Assembly: GCF_013410775.1 (NCBI RefSeq)
Contig: NZ_JACCFH010000001.1
Span: forward strand, 3,658,001-3,722,000
DNA: 64,000 nt
Reading direction: 5' to 3'
Origin: Sphaerotilus montanus
Lineage (GTDB): Bacteria > Pseudomonadota > Gammaproteobacteria > Burkholderiales > Burkholderiaceae_C
In this document: piece after piece, positions 34,952 through 44,768 of the stretch
Layout: each line of letters starts with the position of its first letter
Numbering within the stretch: position 1 is the stretch's first letter
Position numbers and translations under genes: made by a program
Notes under the pieces: model-generated
Databases searched by the model: none
Seen by the model: the letters and a program-made list of their open reading frames with translations, nothing else
Told to the model about the DNA's origin: nothing

Positions 34952-37360
34952 ATGCCAGTATCCGCCGCCCTCCACGCCGCGCTCGATCGCTCCCACATCG
35001 TGGTCGAGTTCGATCTGAACGAGCATCTGATCGAGGTCAACAGCAACTTTCTGACGCTGATGGGCACCACCCGGGAGGGTGCCCTGGGGCAACCGCACGA
35101 ACATTTTCTGCCCCAGTCTGCAGAGGCGACCCAGATTCGGCAACACCTGTGGCAACAGTTGCGTCTGGGCGAGACCGTGTGGGGCGAGTTCATCTACCAG
35201 AACGCCCAGGGTCGCCGGGTCTGGCTGAGTTCCATCTACACGCCATTTCTGGACAAGGCGGACCAGACCGGCAAGGTGATCCACATCGCCCGCGACATCA
35301 CCGAGGCCAAGACCGCCTCGCTGGAGGCGCAGAGCAAGCTGGCTGCGATCGCTCGCTCGCAGTGCATCATCGAGTTCGACCTGTCTGGCCAGGTGCTGAC
35401 GGCCAATGACAACTTCCTGAAGCTGACCGGTTACACGCTGGACGAGATCCAGGGCCAGCACCACCGCCTGTTCATCGATCGGGACGAGGCCAAGAGCGGG
35501 TCCTATCGCCAGTTCTGGCAGAAGCTTGGCCGGGGCGAGTTTGATGCGGGCGAGTATCTGCGCTTCGGCAAGGGCGGTCGGCGGGTCTGGCTGAATGCCA
35601 CCTACAACCCCATCCTGGACCTGGAGGGGCAGCCGTACAAAGTGGTCAAGTTCTGCACCGACATCACCACGGTCAAGCTGGCCCAGATGGAAGCCGAGGC
35701 GCGCATGCTCGCGTTGTCCAGCAGCAATTGCCTGATGGAGATGGACCGCAGCGGCGTGATCCTGGGCTTCAACGGGCGCATGCAGCAGGCGATTGGCTAC
35801 AGTGCGGCCGAGCTGGCGGGCAAGGAGGAAGCGCAGCTGATGTTCGACGAGGATCGCAACGATGCACGCTACCTGGAGCTCTGGAAGAAATTGCAGGAGG
35901 GTCTTTCGCACCAGGGCGAGTTCCGGCGCAAGAGCGCCAGCGGCAAGGAAATCTGGTTCTCGGCGACCTGCAGCCCGCTGATCGGGTTGGACGGCTTGCT
36001 CGTCAAGGTGGTCATGGTTGCCCAGAACATCACCGACGACAAGCTCAACCGTCTGGACACCGAAGGCAAGCTCAATGCGATCCACCGCGCGCAGGCGGTT
36101 GTCGAGCTGGACATGGGCGGCCGGGTGCTCACGGCCAACAGCAACTTCCTTGACCTGCTGAACTACCGGCTGGAGGACGTGCTCGGTCGCCACCACCGGA
36201 TGTTCGTCGATCCGACCTATGCGGCGTCTCCCGACTACCTGGGGTTCTGGGAGCGCCTGTCGCGGGGCGAATTCGAGGCCGGTGAATACAAGCGCATCGG
36301 GCGTGATGGCAAGGAGGTCTGGATCCAGGCCACCTACAACCCGATCTTCGACCCGCTGGGCAGGCCGGTGAAGGTGGTGAAATTTGCCAGCGACGTGACG
36401 GCCAGCAAGCTCAAGAGTGCAGAGTTCGTGGCCAAGGTGGCGGCCATTGACCTGGGACAGGCGGTCATCGAGTTCGACCTGAACGGTCATGTGCTGACTG
36501 CCAACCGCAACTTCCTGTCTGCGATGGGCTACACGCTGCGCGAGATTCAGGGTCACCACCACAGCATTTTCTGTTCTGCCCAGTACGTGCAGAGCGTCGA
36601 ATACCGTGACTTCTGGCTGCGTCTGAGCGAGGGGCACTGCATCAGCGGCCGCTTCCAGCGCGTGGGCAAGTTCAACCGGGACGTGTGGATCCAGGCCTCC
36701 TACAACCCGATCCGCGACCTGAACGGCAATGTCACCAAGGTGGTGAAGTACGCCTACGACGTCACCAACGAAGTGCAGATGGAGCAGCGCATCGACGCCA
36801 AGTCGCAGGAGATGGCCGAGAGCGTGCGTGGCCTGGTGCTGAGCATCGGAGAAATTGCACGCAACTCTGGCGTGGCCGCCGACATGGCCGGTGAGGCCAC
36901 CAGTGCGGCGCGCTCGGGCTTCGAGGCGCTGCAGAAATCGATCAAGTCGATCGGCGCGATCCAGACCAGCTCGACCCGCGTCTCCGAGATCGTGCGGGTG
37001 ATCGGCGAGATCGCCAACCAGACCAACCTGCTGGCCTTCAATGCGGCCATTGAGGCAGCCCGCGCCGGCCAGCACGGTGTGGGCTTCTCCGTGGTGGCCG
37101 GTGAGGTACGCAAGCTGGCCGAACGCAGTTCGGCGGCCGCTCACGAGATTGCCAAGCTCATCGACGATTCGGTGCTGCAGGTCGGGCAGGGTGCCGAGGT
37201 CAGCCGGGAGGCGGCCCGCAGTTTCGAGGGTGTCCTCAGCAGTGTCAACCGCACCGGCAGCAGCGTGGCCGAGATCGCCCGTGCCACCGAGTCGCAGCGC
37301 CAGAGAGCCCATGAGGTGTCCTGCCTCATCACCGCACTGAGCGCCGAGTCGCGTGTCTGA
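34952..37360 (+). CDS. Soluble chemoreceptor with five tandem PAS domains and an MCP signalling domain
   Basis: The 802-residue protein has no membrane helix. Five PAS-PAC units of about 122 residues each start near 13, 135, 257, 378 and 500, each with V/I-E-F-D-L, N-x-NFL, and a closing VVKF-type strand followed by DIT or DVT. A short MCP domain follows (about 620-802) with the tip EIANQTNLLAFNAAIEAARA and VVAGEVRKLAERSS. Cytoplasmic PAS receptors often bind FAD or haem and report energy or redox state; no ligand can be named here. The 3' end overlaps the triple-CheW gene. Confidence 0.9.
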   Translation: MPVSAALHAALDRSHIVVEFDLNEHLIEVNSNFLTLMGTTREGALGQPHEHFLPQSAEATQIRQHLWQQLRLGETVWGEFIYQNAQGRRVWLSSIYTPFLDKADQTGKVIHIARDITEAKTASLEAQSKLAAIARSQCIIEFDLSGQVLTANDNFLKLTGYTLDEIQGQHHRLFIDRDEAKSGSYRQFWQKLGRGEFDAGEYLRFGKGGRRVWLNATYNPILDLEGQPYKVVKFCTDITTVKLAQMEAEARMLALSSSNCLMEMDRSGVILGFNGRMQQAIGYSAAELAGKEEAQLMFDEDRNDARYLELWKKLQEGLSHQGEFRRKSASGKEIWFSATCSPLIGLDGLLVKVVMVAQNITDDKLNRLDTEGKLNAIHRAQAVVELDMGGRVLTANSNFLDLLNYRLEDVLGRHHRMFVDPTYAASPDYLGFWERLSRGEFEAGEYKRIGRDGKEVWIQATYNPIFDPLGRPVKVVKFASDVTASKLKSAEFVAKVAAIDLGQAVIEFDLNGHVLTANRNFLSAMGYTLREIQGHHHSIFCSAQYVQSVEYRDFWLRLSEGHCISGRFQRVGKFNRDVWIQASYNPIRDLNGNVTKVVKYAYDVTNEVQMEQRIDAKSQEMAESVRGLVLSIGEIARNSGVAADMAGEATSAARSGFEALQKSIKSIGAIQTSSTRVSEIVRVIGEIANQTNLLAFNAAIEAARAGQHGVGFSVVAGEVRKLAERSSAAAHEIAKLIDDSVLQVGQGAEVSREAARSFEGVLSSVNRTGSSVAEIARATESQRQRAHEVSCLITALSAESRV

Positions 37361-38921
37361 GACCATGGGCGGCCTGGTTCCTTCACCACAGGCGATCGAC
37401 AGGGGCTACGGCGGTTTCACCTTGGGCGGGATCAGTCTGGCCTTGCCGATGGCGGCCTTGCGCGAGGTGGTGCCCTGCACCGCGCTGATCCAGTTACCCA
37501 CCGCAGCTCCTTGCGTGATCGGTGGCATCGATCTGCGGGGTGTGCTCGTGCCAGTGATCGATCTGCGGATCGTGCTTGGCCGGGATGCGCCCGATTGCGC
37601 CCGACCCTGCGTGGTGCTGATGGTGCACGGCGGCAGCATCCTGGGGCTGCTGTGCGATGGTGTGACAGGCGTGTTCTTCAGCCAGGAAGGGCACTTGAGC
37701 CGAGCCACCTCGACCTCCACCAATGCCATTGCATCGTTGCTGGCCGGCAGCATCCGGCGCGAGGACGACGGTACCTTGGTGAATGTGCTCTCGCCTCAGG
37801 CGTTGGTGCAACTGCCGCTGGTGCCGCTGGTGGTCGACCCTGAGCCTGGCCGACAGCTGACGCTGACCGATGCCTCGGCGGTGGTGATCAACGACCAGTC
37901 CGTGCCGGTGATGCTGTTCCGCTGCGGGCAGGTGCCACTGGCGATTGACGCCATGTCGGTGCATGCCACGCTGTCGCAGCCCCGTGTGCAGCCATCCGTG
38001 CTGGCCCGCGGGCATTGCCGTGGCGTGCTCGACTACGCCGGGCAGCAGATCCCGGTGGTCGATGTACTCGGGCTGTGTGGCCTCGGCGAGGGCTCTGCCG
38101 TTGACACCGGGGACCACCATGCATTCGTGGTGCGCTTGGATACCGGCTTGCTGGCATTCCTGGTGGACAAGGTGCTGGATGTTGCGCGCACCCTGCCAGG
38201 CGATGTCATGCGGGTGCCGGCCTTTGCGCTGCCGCATCCGCGGCTGTTTGCGGGCGGGCTGTCGCTGTCCGGGCTGCCGGAGGATGTGGTGCAGCAGTTT
38301 CCGACGGCCATCAGCCAGTTCCTGCTGCTCGATGGCGCTGCATTGAAGACCGACCCCCAGTTGTTGGAACTGGCCCGGATGGGCCTGGGCGAAGAACGGT
38401 ACGGGGCCCGTGTGCAGATCGGAGCCTCCTCGGAGATGGACATGGTGCAGGGGGCCGGGCAGCGCTCGATGGTCACCTACCAGCTCGGCGTCGAAACCGC
38501 TTCTCCGATCGAGCAGATCATGGAGATCCTGCCCTACACCTGCGATGTGTCGATTTTCGAGGTTCGGGGTGCGTTGCTCGGGCTGGTGGCACACCGTGGG
38601 CGGTCGATTCCGGTGCTGTGCCTGTGCCGGCTGGTCGGACTGCCTTCCCCGGCGGTGTCACCGGCTGTCAGCGTTCTGGTGGTCGAAGTCGATGGCGTGC
38701 TGACCGGGTTCGCCGTGCCGACCCTGCGCAGCATCGAGTCCGCCGACTGGGAGCCTGCACTGCCCCGCATGGGTGTGGGTGGGCCTGATGAACTCGCCTG
38801 TGCCTTGCAGTCTCGCCAGCTGGCACAGGTCCGTGGGGGAGGGCCCCCGCGCATGCTGAAGGTACTGGACCTGCAACGCGTGGCCCGTGCGCTGCACCAG
38901 TTGCATGTGCCCGTGCCATAG
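37353..38921 (+). CDS. Triple CheW-domain scaffold protein
   Basis: The 522-residue protein has three CheW-like units: about 18-155 (IGGIDLRGVLVPVIDL), about 180-315 (CRGVLDYAGQQIPVVDVLGL) and about 385-515 (LGLVAHRGRSIPVLCLCRLVG). Normal CheW has one; multi-CheW proteins are rare adaptors that could link several receptors and kinases in one array. The GTG at 37353 overlaps the receptor's stop by 8 bp; an ATG at 37365 is an alternative. The tight coupling suggests the two products work together. No cheA or cheY is in the window. Confidence 0.85.
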   Translation: MSETMGGLVPSPQAIDRGYGGFTLGGISLALPMAALREVVPCTALIQLPTAAPCVIGGIDLRGVLVPVIDLRIVLGRDAPDCARPCVVLMVHGGSILGLLCDGVTGVFFSQEGHLSRATSTSTNAIASLLAGSIRREDDGTLVNVLSPQALVQLPLVPLVVDPEPGRQLTLTDASAVVINDQSVPVMLFRCGQVPLAIDAMSVHATLSQPRVQPSVLARGHCRGVLDYAGQQIPVVDVLGLCGLGEGSAVDTGDHHAFVVRLDTGLLAFLVDKVLDVARTLPGDVMRVPAFALPHPRLFAGGLSLSGLPEDVVQQFPTAISQFLLLDGAALKTDPQLLELARMGLGEERYGARVQIGASSEMDMVQGAGQRSMVTYQLGVETASPIEQIMEILPYTCDVSIFEVRGALLGLVAHRGRSIPVLCLCRLVGLPSPAVSPAVSVLVVEVDGVLTGFAVPTLRSIESADWEPALPRMGVGGPDELACALQSRQLAQVRGGGPPRMLKVLDLQRVARALHQLHVPVP

Positions 38922-38981
38922 GCTGCGCGGATGCATGGTCCCGTGGCGGAGTCGATCACCGAGTCTGCGTCCGAACTGGCC

Positions 38982-41900
38982 TCAGCCGCCCTGCATCAGT
39001 GCCATCAGTTCCTCGGCACGCAACACCCCCGCGACTTCACTCCCCTCCAGCACACTGTCCGCCAGCTCCCGCTTGTCTTGGTGCAACGCCACGATCTTCT
39101 CCTCCAGCGTCCCTGCCCGCACCAGCCGGTAGACCGTCACCGGCCGCTGCTGCCCGATGCGGTGGGCGCGTCCTGAGGCCTGGTCCTCGGCGGCCGGGTT
39201 CCACCACGGATCGGCGATCACCACATAGTCCGCCACCGTCAGGTTCAGCCCGAACCCACCCGCCTTCAGGCTGATCAGGAAAAAGTCCCCATCCCCGCCC
39301 TGGAACGCCGCCACCCGCTTCGTCCGCTCCAGCGCCGGCGTGGACCCGTCGAGGTACTGATACCGCAACCCCGCCGCATCCAGCGGCTCCTTCAGCAGCG
39401 CCAGGAAGTCGACGAACTGGCTGAACACCAGCGCCTTGTGGCCGTTGGCGGCGAGTTCGGCCGCCAGCTCCCCGAACGCCTTCACCTTCGCCCCGACCAG
39501 CTGGATTTCCGGCGTCACCAGCCGCGGATCACACGCCGCCCGCCGCAGCTTCGTGAGCTGCGCGAGGATGTTCAGGTGCGACTGGCCAGGCTTGTCGTCC
39601 TCCATCGCCTTCTCGGCGTCGCGCAACGCCTGCCGGCGCAGCGCCTCGTAATGCGCGTGCTCGGTCGCGTCGGCGTCCACCAGCATCGTCAGCTCGGTGC
39701 GCGGCGGCAGGTCGTCGAGCACCTGTGCCTTGGTGCGGCGCAGGATGAACGGCGCAATCAGTTTCCTCAGCGTCCGCTGCGCCCCCCGATGCCGGTCGCG
39801 CTCGATCGGCACCGCGAAGCGCAGGTTGAACGCCGCCATCGTCCCGAGCAGCCCCGGATTGCACACCCGCATGATCGACCACAGCTCCGACAGCCGGTTC
39901 TCGATCGGCGTGCCCGACAGCGCCAGCCGGAAATCCGCGCCCAGCTCATGCACGGCCTGGCTGCGCTTGGCGGTGGCGTTCTTGATCGCCTGCGCTTCGT
40001 CGAGCACCAGCGTGTGCCACTGCCGCGCCGCGAAGGCCGCGCCGTTGAGCTGCTGCAGCTGGTAGGACACGAGCACCACGTCGCCCGCCCCCAGCTCGGC
40101 CAGCAGCGCATCCCGGTCCCCCTGCGCATCGCCTTCCGCATACGGCAGCAGCCGCAGCGACGGCGCGAACCTGCGCGCCTCCGCCTGCCAGTTGCCGATC
40201 AGCGAGGTCGGCGCGATCACCAGCGCCGGCCCGCCCGCCGCCCGCGCCAGCAGCACAGCCAGTGCCTGCAGCGTCTTGCCCAGCCCCATGTCGTCGGCCA
40301 GCACCGCGCCCAGCCCCGTCTCGGCCAGCCGCATCGCCCACTGGTAGCCTTCCTCCTGGTACGGCCGCAGCGTCGCCTGCAAGGTGCGCGGCAACACCGG
40401 CTCGAACTGCTGCGCCTCCACCAGCCGGTCGATCTGCGTGCGGAACGCCTGGTCGCTGTCCAGATCCGCGCCCTTCAGCGTCGTGTCCAGCCACGCGGCG
40501 GCCACGGGCGTCACGCGGGCGGCATCGGTGCGGTGGATCTCGGCGACGCTGGCGAGTTCGTCCAGCCGGCTGCGCAGCTCCTCCGTCAGCGCCAGATAAC
40601 GCCCTTCGCCCATCGGGATGAAGCGGCTCTTCTCGCTGGCGCTCCAGTCCAGCAGCCGGCCCAGGCTGACGACAAGCTGCTCGTTGAGCGTCACGCCGCC
40701 TTGCAGGGCCAGCCATTCCGAGCCGGACTTGACGTTCACCTTCAATGCCCCGAGGCCGGCGGTGTCGACCCGGATCGCCTTGCCCTTGGGCCAGTCCAGC
40801 GCCATCACGGCATTCAGCGTGTGCAGCCGCTCCAGCAGCGCCAGCGCCTGGTCCGGCTGCTCGACCAGCCATGCCGCGGGCGCGTCGGCCAGTGGCGGCG
40901 TGAGCATCGGGCAGGCGTCCACCGTCGTCTCCAGATGCGAGCGCTCGGCCGCGAGGTCGCGCTGCACGCCCAGCGTCTCGTCGCCGACCTTGGCGATCAG
41001 GCGGGCGCGGCCGCTGCCGGGGTTGACGCGCGGCCCGTCGGTGCCAAAGGGCATCACCACCAGCCGCAGCGCCACGCCGTCGCCCTCGGGCGTGAGTTCG
41101 GCGCGCAGGCGGGATTCGGCTGGCACGTCGCGGGCGGCGGCGGTCGTGTCGCTCTGGACCTGGAAATGCGCGCCCAGGCTGCGCAGCACCTCGTCGAGCT
41201 GGCTGGCCGCCGCCTTCGGCACCTCCAGCCCAGCGCCGATCAGCTGCGCCGCGCGGGTCTGCGCGGCGTTCAGGCGGACCAGCCGCGCGTGCTGCGGCCC
41301 GTCGCGCAGGATCGTCAGCACACGCAGCGCGTCGGCTTCCTTCTGGTCGGCCGCGCTGGTGATCCAGAGCTGCGGCTCCTGGCGTTCGGCGGCCGGATCG
41401 GTCCAGCGCGGCGGCGGTTGCAGCGCCACCCGCAGCCGGTCGCCGAGGTCGGTGACATCCAGCGTGGGTGGCACCTCTGCCAGCGCCACATGCACGTCGG
41501 GCGTGTCGTCGAACTCGACGTGCGGATGCCCGACCAGTGCCACCGCTGCCGCGGCCAGATCGAAGCGCAGGCTGCGGTCGCGCGGGTTGACACGCAGCGT
41601 GCGGGCGACCACGGCGTCGTGCACCGGCAGCGTCTCGGCCTTGGAGAGCTTGAGCAGCGAAGCCGCCTTGGGCTTGCCCCAGCCGCGCAGGCCGCGTTTC
41701 TGCTCCATCGGCGTGATGTCGCCGACCGCGCCGAAGTCGTTGATGGTGATCACCCAGACCAGCCGGGTCTCGGCCGCGGTGACCGTGGTGCCCGGACTCT
41801 CCGCCGTTCCGCCACCCGCGATGGCGGCCAGGGCCGACAGGGCGCTGCGCCAGCGCTCGCCTTCCTGCGGGGTGTCCACGAAGAAGGACGCCGGCGCGTG

Positions 41901-43256
41901 TTGGCCCCGGAGCACGGCCAGCGCGGCGTCGAGCTGTGCGCGCAGGTCGTGCAGGCCGCCGGCTGTCAGGCGCTCGCCCAGCAGGCGTGCGGCGTCCAGC
42001 TGGGCGGCGTTGAGCGGCTCGGCGCCCGGCCGGTCTTTCAGCCAGGCACGCACCATCCAGCGGCCCAGGTCGAGCTGGTCGAGGTGGAATTCGTTGGTCC
42101 GGGGCAGGAAGGTCTGCAGGTCGCGCCGCGCATCGCCCAGCTTCATCTGGATCGCCAGTGCGAACACGCCCCAGGGGGTCTCCAGCACGGGCTGGCGCTT
42201 GCCGCCTTCGGCCAGGCAGAACTTGAGTGCCTTCTGCAGGGACGCCGGCCGGGCATCGGCCAGCAGTGCGAGGACGTAGCTGAAGCCGACCGGCGGCGAC
42301 ACGAGGGCCTTGCGCTTGCCGGACAGCGTGCGCATCACCTCCTGCACGGCGTCCACGCCGGCGATGCAGCCCGCCCAGTCCCCGCTGCGGAAGCGGTGCA
42401 CGGCCTCGTACGACGCGGCCACTGCGCGCCAGACCGGCAGACCCGCGTCCAGGTCGGCGTCGCCGGGCTGGAGCATGGTTTCCAGTGCGGGCGCCACCTC
42501 GTCGAAGCGCCCGGCCAGCATCAGGTGCTCGGCTTGCACGATGGGCAGCGTGGTCAGGCGCACGACGGCGGCGAGGGCCGGATCGGCGAGTGCCCGCCGG
42601 CGCAGGTCCTCGGTCATCGCCAGCAGCGGCAGATGGCCCGGATTCACCCAGTGCAGGTTGAGCAGGATGAGGTTCTCGCGCAGGGTCTCGGCCTGCAGCT
42701 GCGGGTGCATCCGGGCGAAGAGGACTTCGTCGAGCACGTCGTGCAGCGCACGCTCCAGCACGGCGTCCCATTCCATGCCCCAGCGGCAGCCCAGGCGGAG
42801 CGGCTCCAGCGCTGGCGCGTCCTGCCCGCTGAACACCGCCAGCCGCGTGACGGCGCAGGCGAGTTCCATGGTGTCGAAATGCCAGTAGGCCGTGCCGAAG
42901 CGGGCGGCGGAGCGGCTGCTGTCCGCGTTCAGCAGGGCGTCGCGCAGGGTGTTCGCGGGGGCGCGCTGCAGCAGCGCGAGGTAGGTGGCGCTGTGGTGCC
43001 GGGGGTGCACGCGCCAGCCGCCCTGGCGCTGCGGATGTTCGACGACTTGCCCGGCGGCGGCGAGTGCCTCCAGCGTCGTGCGCACCTGCTCGCCGGTGTA
43101 GCGTTTGCCGTCCCGGTTGCGCCAGCCCAGCTCGGCCAGCAAGGTGGTGATCCAGCTGCGCACGCGGTAGGTGGCGCCGAGCGCCAGGGCATGTAGGACA
43201 TCGCGCTGTTCTTGTGCAGCGCCATCAAGCTGGGGGGGGGTAGGGGTCGCACGCAT
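38982..43256 (-). CDS. SNF2-family DEAD/DEAH helicase-like ATPase
   Basis: The 1424-residue protein has a long N-terminal region (1 to about 900) without a domain recognised here, then a SNF2 motor. Motor motifs are DDMGLGKT near 985, VLDEAQAIKNATAKR near 1083, SGTPIENRLSELW near 1110, and the C-terminal VFSQFVDFL and GRAHRIGQQRPVTVYRL near 1365. It should be a double-strand DNA translocase acting on protein-DNA complexes; bacterial relatives (RapA or SWIM-linked) are often of unknown role. No SWIM zinc motif was seen. A run of nine G at 43232-43240 falls in the first ten codons and could vary in length. Confidence 0.9.
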   Translation of the reverse strand: MRATPTPPQLDGAAQEQRDVLHALALGATYRVRSWITTLLAELGWRNRDGKRYTGEQVRTTLEALAAAGQVVEHPQRQGGWRVHPRHHSATYLALLQRAPANTLRDALLNADSSRSAARFGTAYWHFDTMELACAVTRLAVFSGQDAPALEPLRLGCRWGMEWDAVLERALHDVLDEVLFARMHPQLQAETLRENLILLNLHWVNPGHLPLLAMTEDLRRRALADPALAAVVRLTTLPIVQAEHLMLAGRFDEVAPALETMLQPGDADLDAGLPVWRAVAASYEAVHRFRSGDWAGCIAGVDAVQEVMRTLSGKRKALVSPPVGFSYVLALLADARPASLQKALKFCLAEGGKRQPVLETPWGVFALAIQMKLGDARRDLQTFLPRTNEFHLDQLDLGRWMVRAWLKDRPGAEPLNAAQLDAARLLGERLTAGGLHDLRAQLDAALAVLRGQHAPASFFVDTPQEGERWRSALSALAAIAGGGTAESPGTTVTAAETRLVWVITINDFGAVGDITPMEQKRGLRGWGKPKAASLLKLSKAETLPVHDAVVARTLRVNPRDRSLRFDLAAAAVALVGHPHVEFDDTPDVHVALAEVPPTLDVTDLGDRLRVALQPPPRWTDPAAERQEPQLWITSAADQKEADALRVLTILRDGPQHARLVRLNAAQTRAAQLIGAGLEVPKAAASQLDEVLRSLGAHFQVQSDTTAAARDVPAESRLRAELTPEGDGVALRLVVMPFGTDGPRVNPGSGRARLIAKVGDETLGVQRDLAAERSHLETTVDACPMLTPPLADAPAAWLVEQPDQALALLERLHTLNAVMALDWPKGKAIRVDTAGLGALKVNVKSGSEWLALQGGVTLNEQLVVSLGRLLDWSASEKSRFIPMGEGRYLALTEELRSRLDELASVAEIHRTDAARVTPVAAAWLDTTLKGADLDSDQAFRTQIDRLVEAQQFEPVLPRTLQATLRPYQEEGYQWAMRLAETGLGAVLADDMGLGKTLQALAVLLARAAGGPALVIAPTSLIGNWQAEARRFAPSLRLLPYAEGDAQGDRDALLAELGAGDVVLVSYQLQQLNGAAFAARQWHTLVLDEAQAIKNATAKRSQAVHELGADFRLALSGTPIENRLSELWSIMRVCNPGLLGTMAAFNLRFAVPIERDRHRGAQRTLRKLIAPFILRRTKAQVLDDLPPRTELTMLVDADATEHAHYEALRRQALRDAEKAMEDDKPGQSHLNILAQLTKLRRAACDPRLVTPEIQLVGAKVKAFGELAAELAANGHKALVFSQFVDFLALLKEPLDAAGLRYQYLDGSTPALERTKRVAAFQGGDGDFFLISLKAGGFGLNLTVADYVVIADPWWNPAAEDQASGRAHRIGQQRPVTVYRLVRAGTLEEKIVALHQDKRELADSVLEGSEVAGVLRAEELMALMQGG
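43232..43240. repeat. G9 homopolymer at the start of the SNF2 gene
   Basis: Nine consecutive G on the plus strand (C9 in the coding direction) encode the Pro-Pro stretch at codons 7-8 of the helicase. A one-base slip would shift the frame and abolish the protein, so this is a possible phase-variation tract. It may equally be a neutral run in GC-rich DNA. Confidence 0.6.
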
Positions 43257-43582
43257 GGCGCCGCATTCTGCCTCGTCCGAGGGGGTGCACCCGGTTTGCG
43301 GGATACCTTTTGCGCCCGCGACAGGTTTGTCAGGGCGATGCAGGGCTTCGAATAATGAAACGGACTGGTTTCAAGGCACGAGTTACCACTCGAATATGGG
43401 GGTGGCGATGCATATTGTTTGTCCAAGGCCTGTTCGATGGGCTCACCAATTTGCGGGGGTCGACCGCGGTAATGGATTGCCGCCCCCTGTTTCCGTGATG
43501 AATTGGAGTTCGTTTTTTCAGATTGGATATAACAATGGAATCCATGCGGGCAAGCCTGGACAGACAGGCAAGGGGAACAAGA
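43257..43582. other. 326-bp AT-richer intergenic region before the glycosyltransferase
   Basis: Nothing that looks like a real gene is present. GC drops to about 42-50% in the rows counted, against nearly 70% around it. The region must hold the divergent promoters of the SNF2 gene and the glycosyltransferase; TTTTTTCAGATTGGATATAA near 43513 has promoter-like composition, but no -35/-10 pair could be fixed. Confidence 0.4.
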
Positions 43583-44563
43583 ATGGCAGATGAATCCGAA
43601 TTCCAGGTGGCGATCCTGTTGCCGGTGCAAGGCACCGACGAGGCACTCGACCGAACCGTGGCCAGCGTGCTGGCGCAGACCGAAAGGCGCTGGACACTGT
43701 GGCTGATCGAGTCGGAGGACGCGCGCGGCCGCGCCGCGCGCTGGCTCGGGACGGACCCGCGCGTTCGGCGCCTCCCGCATGCGGGCGGTGGGCGGGCGGC
43801 TGCGCTGGGCGCAGCGCTGGCCCGGTGTCCGGGCGATTACCTGGTGTTCCTTGATGCGGAGCACAGCTGGGAGCCTGGTTTTCTGGCGTTGACGACGGCC
43901 TTCCTGCGTGCGAATCCGCTGGAAGACCTGGTCTGCATGGAAGCGGTCACGCCGTCGGGCCGGCCTGCCGTGGTCCGCCGCGCGATCTTCCGCGAGCGGG
44001 GCGCGCTGTGCGCGGCGCTGGATCTGCCGGCGGGCACCACGCCCGACGGCGCGCTGGATGGCGCCGTCTGGTACCGCGGCGAGCTGGCGCAGCATCTGCG
44101 CTGGGGCGAATACAGCCGGATGGCCGTGACGCTCATGACGTCGGATGCCGCCCTGCGGCTGGCGCCGGCACTGGGCCGCGAGAGTGCCGCGCTGGAGTAC
44201 CGCCTGCAGGCCCGGCTGGCCAGGACTTCCGCGGTGAACCTGCTGGCGTTGAGGGGGGCGGTCCAGCAGCCGGTGGCCTGGTCGGCCGCGCAGGAGCTGC
44301 AGCAGGAGCGGGCCGCGCTGGAGGTGTTCGACGAGATCCACGGCCACCAGCGGGAAGTCGATCCGGAAGTCGCCCGCCTGCGCCGCGAACGTCTCGCGCG
44401 GCTCCAGCGATCGCCGGCCCTGCGGCTGCTCGGGCATGGCCTCGGTCTGGCCCGCCACGCCGCGCGCGCGGTGGTGTGCTCCGCCGGCCTGTCTGGTGCC
44501 CACCGTTCGCGTGGCGCCACCCCCCTGGGCCTGGGCGGGCCGCAGGTGCATCACCCGCGCTGA
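43583..44563 (+). CDS. Family 2-like glycosyltransferase
   Basis: From MADESEFQVAILLPVQ the protein is 326 residues. The N-terminal half has GT-A features: VAILLPVQGTDEALDRTVAS, VLAQTERRWTLWLIES, and YLVFLDAEHSWEPGFLALT, where the usual DxD is read as Asp-Ala-Glu. The C-terminal half is arginine- and alanine-rich and unrecognised. The ATG at 43583 has a strong ribosome site (AAGGGG), unlike the earlier TTG 43523 and ATGs 43535 and 43544 in the same frame. The acceptor is unknown. AT-rich flanks on both sides suggest a transferred cassette. Confidence 0.65.
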   Translation: MADESEFQVAILLPVQGTDEALDRTVASVLAQTERRWTLWLIESEDARGRAARWLGTDPRVRRLPHAGGGRAAALGAALARCPGDYLVFLDAEHSWEPGFLALTTAFLRANPLEDLVCMEAVTPSGRPAVVRRAIFRERGALCAALDLPAGTTPDGALDGAVWYRGELAQHLRWGEYSRMAVTLMTSDAALRLAPALGRESAALEYRLQARLARTSAVNLLALRGAVQQPVAWSAAQELQQERAALEVFDEIHGHQREVDPEVARLRRERLARLQRSPALRLLGHGLGLARHAARAVVCSAGLSGAHRSRGATPLGLGGPQVHHPR

Positions 44564-44768
44564 CCCCGATCGCAGCGCCGCACGTTGACTGCACCACCCA
44601 TTCAGGCGCCCGAAAACAAGGGGGTGAACTGGGTGCAATTCTATTTGCATGCCGAATGCGTGATGGATTTTGTTTTGATTTCCCCGTTCCCGGAAATAAT
44701 TGAAATCAGCTGTTCCATTCCTGTGTGGATGGTTCCCGAAAGCAATATTACTCACCTGGATTCATGAA
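44564..44768. other. AT-rich spacer between the two glycosyltransferase genes
   Basis: The 205-bp spacer falls to about 42% GC (44641-44700). It probably carries the promoter of the second glycosyltransferase, but no definite -35/-10 pair or terminator was found. Confidence 0.35.

Noticed and set aside
39438-43196. Very long plus-strand frame (1252 codons) opposite the SNF2 gene
   Set aside because: It is arginine-, glutamine- and histidine-rich shadow of the helicase, with no recognisable domain.
43490-44680. Similar GTGATG(A/G)ATT stretches before each glycosyltransferase, as possible insertion repeats
   Set aside because: The match is only about ten bases and does not extend, so it is not a credible direct repeat.
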